Shown here: one piece after another, positions 9,787 to 16,842 of the stretch | Numbering within the stretch: the stretch's first letter is position 1 | Layout of the letters: each line of letters begins with the position of its first letter | Translations under genes and position numbers: made by a program | Assembly: GCF_001431405.1 (NCBI RefSeq) | Contig: NZ_LDJL01000007.1 | Coordinates: 124,001-188,000, forward strand | Direction: 5' to 3' | Length of the DNA stretch: 64,000 nt | From: Pseudoxanthomonas dokdonensis | GTDB taxonomy: Bacteria; Pseudomonadota; Gammaproteobacteria; Xanthomonadales; Xanthomonadaceae | The notes under the pieces: model-generated | Database searches by the model: none | What the model saw: only the letters and a program-made list of their open reading frames with translations | Told to the model about the DNA's origin: nothing

Positions 9787-11889
9787 ATGTCGCATGTTGT
9801 CAGCGGCGGTGACCTGATCGCCGCCACCTCCATCCAGACCCTCAAGGGCGTCGGCGAACGCGTCGCCGCCAAGCTGGCCGCGCGCGGCCTGCTGACGTTG
9901 CAGGATCTATGGTTCCATCTGCCGCTCCGTTACGAGGACCGCACCGCGATCCTGCCGATCCGGCAACTGCAGCCCGGCGTCCCGGCCCAGGTCGAAGGAA
10001 CGGTCGAGGCGGTCGAGCGCGGGTTCCGGTTCCGGCCGGTGCTGCGGGTCGCCATTGGCGATGCGTCCGGCGCCACCCTGGTGCTGCGCTTCTTCCATTT
10101 CCGCGCCGCGCAGGTGGCGCAGTTCAAGGTCGGCAGCCGGGTGCGTTGCTACGGCACGCCGAAGCCGGGCCAGCACGGACTGGAAATCATCCACCCCAGC
10201 TACCGCCTGCTGGCCGATGGCGAGGCCGGCGTGCTCGGCGATTCGCTGGACCCGATCTACCCGGCGGTCGACGGCGTCGGCCCGGCGGTGCTGCGCAAGC
10301 TGATCATGCAGGCACTGGACCGCCTGCCCGCTGACGAGCGGCTGGAAATCCTGCCCGCCAGCTTGCTGCAGGAACAGCCGTGGCCGTCCCTGCGCGAGGC
10401 CCTGCTGACCCTGCACCGGCCGGGACCCGGCACCGATCTGGCGGCGCTGGCGGCCGGTCGCCATCCCGCCCAGCAGCGCCTGATCATCGAAGAACTGCTG
10501 GCCCATCACCTCAGCCTGCGCCGGCAACGCATCGCGCTGCAGCGGCATCGGGCGCCGGCGTTGCGTGGCAAAGGCACGCTGGCGGCAAAACTGCTGGCGA
10601 CACTGCCTTTCCAGCTGACCGCAGCGCAGCAGCGCGTGTTCAAGCAGATCCAGCAGGATTTGAAACGGCCTTCGCCAATGTTGCGGCTGGTGCAGGGCGA
10701 TGTCGGCAGCGGCAAGACAGTGGTCGCCGCGTTGGCGGCAATGCTTGCGGTGGAGGCAGGCAAGCAGGTGGCGCTGGCGGCGCCGACCGAACTGCTGGCC
10801 GAACAACACCTGGCCAACCTGCGCAACTGGCTGCAGCCGCTGGGCATCGAAGTGGCCTGGCTGGCCGGCAAGGTCACCGGCAAGGCGCGCACGCAGGTGC
10901 TGGAACAGGTGCGCAGCGGGCAAGTGCAGGTAGTGGTCGGCACCCATGCGCTGATGCAGGAGGCAGTGGTGTTCCATGATCTGGCATTGGCCATCGTCGA
11001 CGAGCAGCACCGGTTTGGCGTGCAGCAACGGCTGGCCTTGCGCGACAAGGGCGCGCTGGCGGGCAGCGTGCCGCACCAGTTGGTGATGACCGCCACCCCG
11101 ATTCCGCGCACGCTGGCGATGGCCGCCTATGCGGACCTGGATGTGTCGGCGATCGATGAGCTACCGCCCGGGCGCACACCTGTGCAGACGGTAGCCTTGA
11201 ATGGCCAGCGCCGGCCGGAACTGGTCGAACGCATTCGCGCCGCCTGCGCTGAGGGCCGGCAGGCCTACTGGGTCTGCACCTTGATCGACGACAGCGACGA
11301 AGTCATCGCCCAGGCCGCGCAGACCACTTACGAACAACTGGCCGCGGCGCTGCCGGAGCTGCGCATCGCACTGGTCCACGGACGGATGAAGGCCAATGAA
11401 AAGCAGGCGACCATGCGCGCGTTCAAGCAGGGCGAGCACGATCTGCTGGTCGCCACGACGGTGATCGAAGTCGGCGTCGACGTGCCTAATGCGTCATTGA
11501 TGATTGTCGAGAACGCCGAACGCCTCGGCCTGGCCCAGTTGCATCAGTTGCGTGGCCGGGTCGGTCGCGGCGCGGTGGCGTCGAACTGCGTGCTGCTGTA
11601 CCAGTCGCCGTTGTCGATGATGGCCAAGCAACGATTGGCGACGATGCGGGAAACCAACGACGGTTTCATCATTGCCGAAAAAGATCTGGAACTGCGCGGT
11701 CCCGGCGAACTGCTCGGCACCCGCCAGACCGGGCTGGCCAGCCTGCGCGTGGCCGATCTGCAACGCGACGCCGGCTGGCTGCCACTGGTGCAGGCGTTGG
11801 CCGAACGCCTGCTGGCCGAATCCCCGCCACTGGCCGACCGCATCGTCGATCGCTGGGTCGGCAGCGCCGCCCGTTATGCCGCGGCGTGA
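9787..11889 (+). CDS. recG: ATP-dependent DNA helicase RecG
   Basis: RecG reverses stalled replication forks and branch-migrates Holliday junctions. The 700-residue product has an N-terminal wedge/OB domain (IQTLKGVGERVAAKLAARGL; later TLVLRFFHFRAAQV), the Walker A GDVGSGKT, the DEQH box in VDEQHRFGVQQR, the TATPIPRT motif, and the superfamily-2 motif VI QLRGRVGRG. The ATG at 9787 is chosen because it follows the hairpin at 9713-9744 and gives the usual length of near 690-715 residues; an upstream in-frame TTG at 9700 would include the hairpin. Gene position between the spoT region and accessory DNA is typical of Xanthomonadaceae. Confidence 0.95.
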   Translation: MSHVVSGGDLIAATSIQTLKGVGERVAAKLAARGLLTLQDLWFHLPLRYEDRTAILPIRQLQPGVPAQVEGTVEAVERGFRFRPVLRVAIGDASGATLVLRFFHFRAAQVAQFKVGSRVRCYGTPKPGQHGLEIIHPSYRLLADGEAGVLGDSLDPIYPAVDGVGPAVLRKLIMQALDRLPADERLEILPASLLQEQPWPSLREALLTLHRPGPGTDLAALAAGRHPAQQRLIIEELLAHHLSLRRQRIALQRHRAPALRGKGTLAAKLLATLPFQLTAAQQRVFKQIQQDLKRPSPMLRLVQGDVGSGKTVVAALAAMLAVEAGKQVALAAPTELLAEQHLANLRNWLQPLGIEVAWLAGKVTGKARTQVLEQVRSGQVQVVVGTHALMQEAVVFHDLALAIVDEQHRFGVQQRLALRDKGALAGSVPHQLVMTATPIPRTLAMAAYADLDVSAIDELPPGRTPVQTVALNGQRRPELVERIRAACAEGRQAYWVCTLIDDSDEVIAQAAQTTYEQLAAALPELRIALVHGRMKANEKQATMRAFKQGEHDLLVATTVIEVGVDVPNASLMIVENAERLGLAQLHQLRGRVGRGAVASNCVLLYQSPLSMMAKQRLATMRETNDGFIIAEKDLELRGPGELLGTRQTGLASLRVADLQRDAGWLPLVQALAERLLAESPPLADRIVDRWVGSAARYAAA

Positions 11890-11919
11890 GGCCCGGCAGC
11901 GGCGCACGCCAATGCCAGG

Positions 11920-12486
11920 CTAGGGCTGGGGACGCGACCTGACCGGCTGATACTGGCCTTTGTCGCCGCTTTTGTGTCCACGCGGGTCGACATTGGCGCA
12001 GAGGCGATCGCCGCAAAGCTCGATATCCGAGCCGTAGAAGGCTTTCACTATCGGCACCGCGTTTTCGTAGCGCTGCAGTTCTTCCTTGTTCGCGCTGATT
12101 TCGCGACGGTAGTAACCCAGCAGCGCCCATCCGACCAACAGCACCAGCAGCAGGGTACCGACAGCAGCGCCCAGCCACAGCCAGACCATCCTGCCGGCCT
12201 GCCGCAACTGATTGCAGGTCTCGGACACGCTGCGGCCATAGTCGGCGGCGACCGGGGCTATCGATTCCCGGGCCTGGCGCGCGATTTCGCTGCTGGCGTT
12301 GCGGGTGATGGCTTCAATCCGTTGCTGCGCCTGGCCGACTTCGTGCTGCAGTGACTGCATCCGCTGCTCGAACTCGGCCTGCATCCGGGCCTCGCGCTGT
12401 TCGGATTTGGCCAGCAGCATCGATTGCATCTTGATGGTGCCTTGCAGTGAGGACAGCAATTCGGTTGAAAGGGCAGAATCGTGCAT
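11920..12486 (-). CDS. Coiled-coil membrane protein of unknown function (MobB/relaxation-protein-like)
   Basis: A 188-residue protein. Residues about 15-75 form a Gln/Glu/Arg-rich coiled coil (KSEQREARMQAEFEQRMQSL). A strong transmembrane segment spans about 100-125 (MVWLWLGAAVGTLLLVLLVGW), and a C-terminal domain with two Cys (ELCGDRLCANVDPRG) ends in a basic, Pro-rich tail. The architecture resembles mobilisation accessory (MobB-type) proteins that sit near type IV secretion effectors in Xanthomonadaceae; this is recalled similarity, not a search result. Ribosome-binding sequence AAGGAAGA precedes the ATG. It lies 27 bp downstream of the putative effector gene on the same strand and is probably co-transcribed. 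Confidence 0.7.
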   Translation of the reverse strand: MHDSALSTELLSSLQGTIKMQSMLLAKSEQREARMQAEFEQRMQSLQHEVGQAQQRIEAITRNASSEIARQARESIAPVAADYGRSVSETCNQLRQAGRMVWLWLGAAVGTLLLVLLVGWALLGYYRREISANKEELQRYENAVPIVKAFYGSDIELCGDRLCANVDPRGHKSGDKGQYQPVRSRPQP

Positions 12487-12513
12487 GGGATCTTCCTTGA
12501 GAAAAAGAGGGAA

Positions 12514-13458
12514 TCAGATACGCATCGCCGGCGTTTGTCGTTGCCGGCTCAGTTCCTGTTGCTGCAGTTCCTGCTGTTGCTGGCTGGTAAATTGTTCGCG
12601 GCCCCATTGCTCGACGGCCTGCATCTGCGGTGAGTTGGCGATAAGGGCAGCGGTCTGCGAGATTGCCCGGTCATTGTCAGCCAACAGGGCAGCGGCCAGG
12701 CGGTCCAGGTCCGGGTCGCCGGTGCGGAAGTGCTGACGCGGCTCTGGCGCATGCCGCTGCGGCGATGACGGCAGCGAGGTATCAGCCAAAGTCTGGTCTG
12801 CATCCGCGCGCGGGATGGTCGTAGGTACCTCATTGTCGGTCAGCAGCTTCTGCTTCCAGTCGCGGTCCTTGGGCAACGGCCGGCTGGATTCACTGTTGTA
12901 CGGACTGTCCGGGTAAGGCGCCGGGATGCTGCGGATCATGTCCTTGTTGTCCAGTACCTTGAGCGTGCCGTCAAAGTTTTGCAGCGGGACGAGCGTATGC
13001 GGGTCATTGGGCAGCGGCAGATTCATCTGCGCGTGCAGGCCGGCACGATTCAATCCGGTCCAGACAAAATCGATGCAGCTGTTGCTGACGCCGTTGTAGT
13101 TGAGGTCGAAGTAGGTCTCGTTGCCGCGTCGGCCTGCTTCGCCGTAGCCCTTGAGTGTCCGGTATTGCTGCTCGCTAATCTCCAGCGTGCGGGTGTAGGT
13201 GGGGTTTTGGTAGAATTTTTGTTCATCCAATACAATCTGGCCCGGACCGCGGATACCGGTTTCGATGGGTGAGAAGCCATAGCCGACGGTTTTGGTTCCA
13301 TTGCTGATGCTGTAGTAGGCGTGACCGGCCACTGAGCGGTGGTCGGGCTGGCCGGGATGTTTGACCACAGTGCCGGGCGCAGCCAGATAAATCGAGAGCG
13401 TATAGACGGGTACATTTGCATCGGCGTGCAAATCAGGGGCAGAGGTAAGACGGTTCAT
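12514..13458 (-). CDS. Putative secreted effector: papain-like (NlpC/P60- or LRAT-like) hydrolase with Gln-rich tail
   Basis: A 314-residue protein without signal peptide. Residues about 16-145 look like a permuted papain-like hydrolase domain: the GHAYYSI motif with His46 comes first, and NSCIDFVWTGLNRAG with Cys128 follows, the order seen in permuted NlpC/P60 and LRAT-like enzymes. A Pro/Ser/Asp-rich linker (about 175-250) leads to a C-terminal region (LDRLAAALLADNDRAISQ) and a Gln-rich end with a run of four Gln. A Gln-rich C-terminus is a known trait of the XVIPCD signal of Xanthomonadales type IV secretion effectors, but the full motif was not recognised. Its ATG overlaps the stop of the lipoprotein gene by 1 bp (TGATG), tying the two together as an effector/immunity candidate. 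The substrate (peptide, amide or lipid ester) is unknown. Confidence 0.6.
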   Translation of the reverse strand: MNRLTSAPDLHADANVPVYTLSIYLAAPGTVVKHPGQPDHRSVAGHAYYSISNGTKTVGYGFSPIETGIRGPGQIVLDEQKFYQNPTYTRTLEISEQQYRTLKGYGEAGRRGNETYFDLNYNGVSNSCIDFVWTGLNRAGLHAQMNLPLPNDPHTLVPLQNFDGTLKVLDNKDMIRSIPAPYPDSPYNSESSRPLPKDRDWKQKLLTDNEVPTTIPRADADQTLADTSLPSSPQRHAPEPRQHFRTGDPDLDRLAAALLADNDRAISQTAALIANSPQMQAVEQWGREQFTSQQQQELQQQELSRQRQTPAMRI

Positions 13459-14108
13459 CAGCGGGCACCTATTTCAGACAGACCTATTTCAAAGTAGTGG
13501 CTGACCAGCAGCTCGAAATTCAGATGGGCGACCTGTGGATGGTCCTGGAGGCTCTCGATTTCGATGTGATAGCGACCGGGTGTCGGCGGCGTGATACGCG
13601 CGATATCCCAGATCAGGTAATTCAGATTGAAGTCGAACTGACCGATGGCGTAAAGTTCTTTGACATCCTGGCCGGCGCCGCCGTGATGTACGAAGGTGTT
13701 TACTGGATGGGCTTCATACCACACCCGTGGAGGCCGAACACTGGAGTCCTCCTGTAGCTCCGAAAGCACCACCGGGATGCGCTTGCCGGCTTCCAGTTTC
13801 CACAGGCGAATGCGAAACGGCATGGGTTGGGTGTCGAGATACTCCAGAACTCCTGGTCCGGCATCCGGCCGGCCTTTGGGTCCCGGACTACGAAAGCCAA
13901 CGAACACCGGGCGCAGATAGCCGTTGTCGGTGGTGTTGGGCAAGCTGAAGTCCGCTTCGACCTTGGCCCCAGCACGGGTCAGATCAAATGGTTTGACCAC
14001 CGGAAAACTACGGTCGGCAGTGGCGGGCGTCGGGGTGATGTTCTGCGCGCATCCTGCCAGCAGCATCAGGCATGCCAGCAGCCAACGCTGTCGTGGATTT
14101 GTTCTCAT
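13458..14108 (-). CDS. Periplasmic lipoprotein, candidate immunity protein
   Basis: A 216-residue protein with signal sequence QRWLLACLMLLAGC; the lipobox LLAGC places the lipidated Cys near residue 20. The rest is rich in short beta strands (VVKPFDLTRAGAKVEADFSL, YHIEIESLQDHP, LNFELLVSHY), suggesting one or two Ig-like beta-sandwich domains. The stop overlaps the effector start (TGATG). Immunity proteins of Xanthomonadales antibacterial effectors are often periplasmic lipoproteins encoded next to the effector, which is the basis for this call; no family name was recognised with certainty. A second copy at 14218-14853 is nearly identical over most of its length. Confidence 0.7.
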   Translation of the reverse strand: MRTNPRQRWLLACLMLLAGCAQNITPTPATADRSFPVVKPFDLTRAGAKVEADFSLPNTTDNGYLRPVFVGFRSPGPKGRPDAGPGVLEYLDTQPMPFRIRLWKLEAGKRIPVVLSELQEDSSVRPPRVWYEAHPVNTFVHHGGAGQDVKELYAIGQFDFNLNYLIWDIARITPPTPGRYHIEIESLQDHPQVAHLNFELLVSHYFEIGLSEIGAR

Positions 14109-14217
14109 GGTTGATTACCTGTGTGATGCGCAGTTGAAAGGGAAGGATGAATGACGCTGATGCGGAAACGATGACCGATGCTGGCTTGCCGGTCATGGCA
14201 AGAGATTGGGTGATTCA

Positions 14218-14853
14218 TCAGCGGATGCCTCTCGCGTTGTAATGGCTGACCAGCAGTTCAAAGTTCATCTGTGAAACCTGAGGGTGGTCCTGAAGGCTTT
14301 GTATTTCGATGTGGTAGCGGCCGGGCGTCGGCGGCGCGATACGCGCGATATCCCAGATTTGATAGTTCAGATTGAAATCGAACTGGCCGATGGCGATGAG
14401 CTCTTCGGCATCATCACCCGCGCCGCCGTGACGGATGAAGACATCGGCGGGGTGGGCTTCGTACCACACACGTGAAGGCCGAACACTAGAGTCCTCTTGA
14501 AGCTCGGAGAGCACGACCGGGATGCGTTTGCCGGCTTCCAGTTTCCACAGGTGAATGCGAACCGGGATGTCCTGGGTGTCTAGATACTCCAAACCTTTGG
14601 GCCCGGCATCCGGTCGTCCCTTTGGCCCTGGACTGCGGAAGCCAACGAACACCGGGCGCAGATAGCCGTTGTCGGTAGTGTTGGGCAAGCTGAAGTCGGC
14701 TTCGACCTTCGCACCAGCACGGGGCAGGTCGAATGGTTTGACCACCGGAAAACTGCGGTCGGCAGTGGCGGGCGTCGGGGTGATGTTCTGCGCGCATCCT
14801 GCCAGCAGCATCAGGCATGGCAACAGCCATTGCGCCCGGGCTTTTGCCTGTAT
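14218..14853 (-). pseudogene. Tandem duplicate of the lipoprotein, initiation codon altered (ATG to ATA)
   Basis: A paralogue of the gene at 13458-14108. The stretch from the lipobox (CLMLLAGCAQNITPTP) to the C-terminus is collinear and highly similar at DNA level, with long identical tracts near the signal peptide. At the position of the ATG of the intact copy this copy has ATA (complement of 14851-14853). The frame stays open upstream to 15162, with in-frame ATGs at 15036 and 15162, but those would add over 60 residues unlike any signal peptide before the lipobox and have no convincing ribosome-binding site. It may therefore be silent, use ATA or a CTG, or be fused to an upstream reading frame. 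The C-terminal end differs (YNARGIR versus YFEIGLSEIGAR). Confidence 0.6.
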
Positions 14854-15408
14854 GGCGGGTTGTCCAATGCTGGCGAGTGCGATCTTGCAAACGCGTTCGC
14901 CAGTGCCTGCTGATGAGCGGCCAGCACCGGCCCGCGCAATACGCCGCCATCGGACCGGCGTGCTCCATCGCAGACGGCTGTGGTCCTGGATTGCACCGTG
15001 CAACAATCGGATAACGTGATACGGGCCAGCGTCCATTCTTCTGCCATCTTCATGTCCTTGCGAAACTATACCGCTGGCCGTGCGCTTGCAATGCAACTTG
15101 TTTGAACGGATGCGACGCTGACTGCGTCGCGACGAGAACGGGCGTCCTGAGCTCCATTGCAAGTCACTTTCATCAAGCAGGCTCTGCTGTCAGACCGCCT
15201 ATCCCAAGGCGATGGTCGATGAGGCGCGCGTCCATGTTGGTCATTGACACCCAATCTTGAGTACGGAATGCACTGACAAGCCGGATGCCATCCAGTGACG
15301 AGTGTCACCAGATGGGTGGGCAGGTGTCTTTGGCAACCATGGTCTCGATGACACTGAGCGTAAAGGGTTAACGCCGTGTGGAGTGTTCGGACGCGATGAG
15401 GTCCAACT
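14854..15408. other. Gene-poor stretch upstream of the duplicated lipoprotein
   Basis: No gene is supported here. On the minus strand an 80-codon frame (15053 to 14811) with an AAGGA sequence one base before its ATG overlaps the lost start of the lipoprotein duplicate. Its product (MKMAEEWTLARITLSDCC...) resembles nothing recognised and could be the 5' remnant of an older gene cut by the duplication. A short inverted repeat GTGAC-GAGT-GTCAC is at 15295-15308. Nothing else was seen. Confidence 0.4.
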
Positions 15409-16788
15409 TCAGCGCCTGCTGTCCGCCTCGGTCCTGTCGACACGGATGCCGCGGCTGCGGTCGCTGTCGAGCACGAATGATCGGTGATCGTCGGCGGGGG
15501 TGAGTGAGAAGGACTTGCCCTGGTACTGCTGCTGATCCTTCTGCAGCAGGAAGGTCACCGGCGCGGTGCCGGGCAGGCGTGACTGCACGACGACGGTCAG
15601 CACCTCGCCCTGCAGCGAAAGCTGATAGTCGGCTTGAAGCTCATCCGATCCGTAGCGGCCAGCCAGTGGTGGCGGAGCCGGTGCGGCGAAGCCATCGGGC
15701 AGAATGCGCGCGAGTGCGGCGTCGATCTTGCGACCGGCATTCCAGTCGGCGCGGTTGCACAGGATCGCCGCGCTGACGCCGGCATCGGGCAGATAGGCAT
15801 AGAAGGCCTTGAAGGCTTCCGCCGAACCGCTGTGCTGGACCACCCGTTGACCATTGCGTTGGCCAACCAGCAGGCCGCCGGCGTACGCCAGCTGATCGGA
15901 TGGATGGATGACCGGCCGGCCATCGCTGAGCCTGCCCGGGGTCAACATGATGCGGCGTACGTCATCGGTCCAGACCCGATGCTGCAAGGTCATGTCGCGC
16001 TGGTAGCGCGCAAGGTCATTGATGCTGGTCATCAGTCCGCCGGAGCCGCCGAAGTGCGGATAGCTGTCGCGCACGGCGAATTCACCATCCTGTTCGACGT
16101 AGCCGTGGGCCAGGTTCTGGACATCGGCCTGCCGGCCCTGCATGACGTAGCTGCGTGTCATGCCCATCGGTGCCAGTACGCGCGTGTTGACGTAATCCGC
16201 GAATGACATACCGCTGACCCGCGCGACGACTTCGGCCAGCAGCAGATAACCACCATTGGAATACAGATAGTCGGTGCCGGGGACGAAGTTGGTGCCGCGT
16301 TGACGCATGAGCAGGGCCAGCGCGGTGTCCCTGCTGTTGTCGGCACCGCTGCCGAGGCCGGCCATCCGCAACAGTGAAAGGAAATCACGGACCCCGGAAC
16401 TGTGGTGCAACAGCATGTCCAGGGTTACCGGCGCGTCGTAGCGCGGAAGCTCCGGCAGATAGCGCTGGACCTCGTCATCGAGCGACAGCTGTCCTTGGCT
16501 GGCCAGCTGTGCGACGGCCAGCGCGGTGAACTGCTTGGATACCGACGCGGCGTAGAACAGGGTGTCGCCGTCAATCGGTTGGCGGCGGGCAATATCGGCA
16601 TAGCCCGCCGCGGCGATCTGGTCGGCCTGGCCCTGGCGGAATACGCCCAACGCGCAGCCCGGTGCAATCGCCTGGTCGTTATCGGTGACCAGCACCTGCA
16701 ACGGGTTTTCAGGCGACGGCGGAACCGCCTGCACCGGGCACGGTGCCAGGGCCAGCCACAACAGATACCTGTACTTGAACATCATCAC
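15409..16788 (-). CDS. Secreted serine hydrolase, class C beta-lactamase / D-aminopeptidase-like
   Basis: A 459-residue protein with a signal peptide (YRYLLWLALAPCPVQA, cleavage near residue 21). The SxxK nucleophile motif is SVSK at residues 82-85 and the YxN motif is YSN at 176-178; the HSGSAEAFKAF segment corresponds to the third (KTG-like HxG) motif. The fold is the penicillin-recognising serine hydrolase group that includes D-Ala-D-Ala carboxypeptidases, esterases and D-aminopeptidases. A C-terminal beta-rich domain (about 350-459) is attached. It is the last gene of the minus-strand D-glutamate locus, 54 bp after the TonB receptor, which suggests it trims D-amino-acid-containing peptides or esters in the periplasm or outside the cell. 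The exact substrate is inferred from context. Confidence 0.85.
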   Translation of the reverse strand: MMMFKYRYLLWLALAPCPVQAVPPSPENPLQVLVTDNDQAIAPGCALGVFRQGQADQIAAAGYADIARRQPIDGDTLFYAASVSKQFTALAVAQLASQGQLSLDDEVQRYLPELPRYDAPVTLDMLLHHSSGVRDFLSLLRMAGLGSGADNSRDTALALLMRQRGTNFVPGTDYLYSNGGYLLLAEVVARVSGMSFADYVNTRVLAPMGMTRSYVMQGRQADVQNLAHGYVEQDGEFAVRDSYPHFGGSGGLMTSINDLARYQRDMTLQHRVWTDDVRRIMLTPGRLSDGRPVIHPSDQLAYAGGLLVGQRNGQRVVQHSGSAEAFKAFYAYLPDAGVSAAILCNRADWNAGRKIDAALARILPDGFAAPAPPPLAGRYGSDELQADYQLSLQGEVLTVVVQSRLPGTAPVTFLLQKDQQQYQGKSFSLTPADDHRSFVLDSDRSRGIRVDRTEADSRR

Positions 16789-16842
16789 AGCTGCTTCCCG
16801 CTTTGCCGCGCCGTGCCGTTGCCGGCAGGGCGCGCAGATACA

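Noticed and set aside
14811-15053. 80-codon minus-strand frame with an AAGGA near its ATG
   Set aside because: Overlaps the lost start of the duplicated lipoprotein in another frame, the AAGGA is too close to the ATG, and no similarity is recognised; noted only as a possible remnant.
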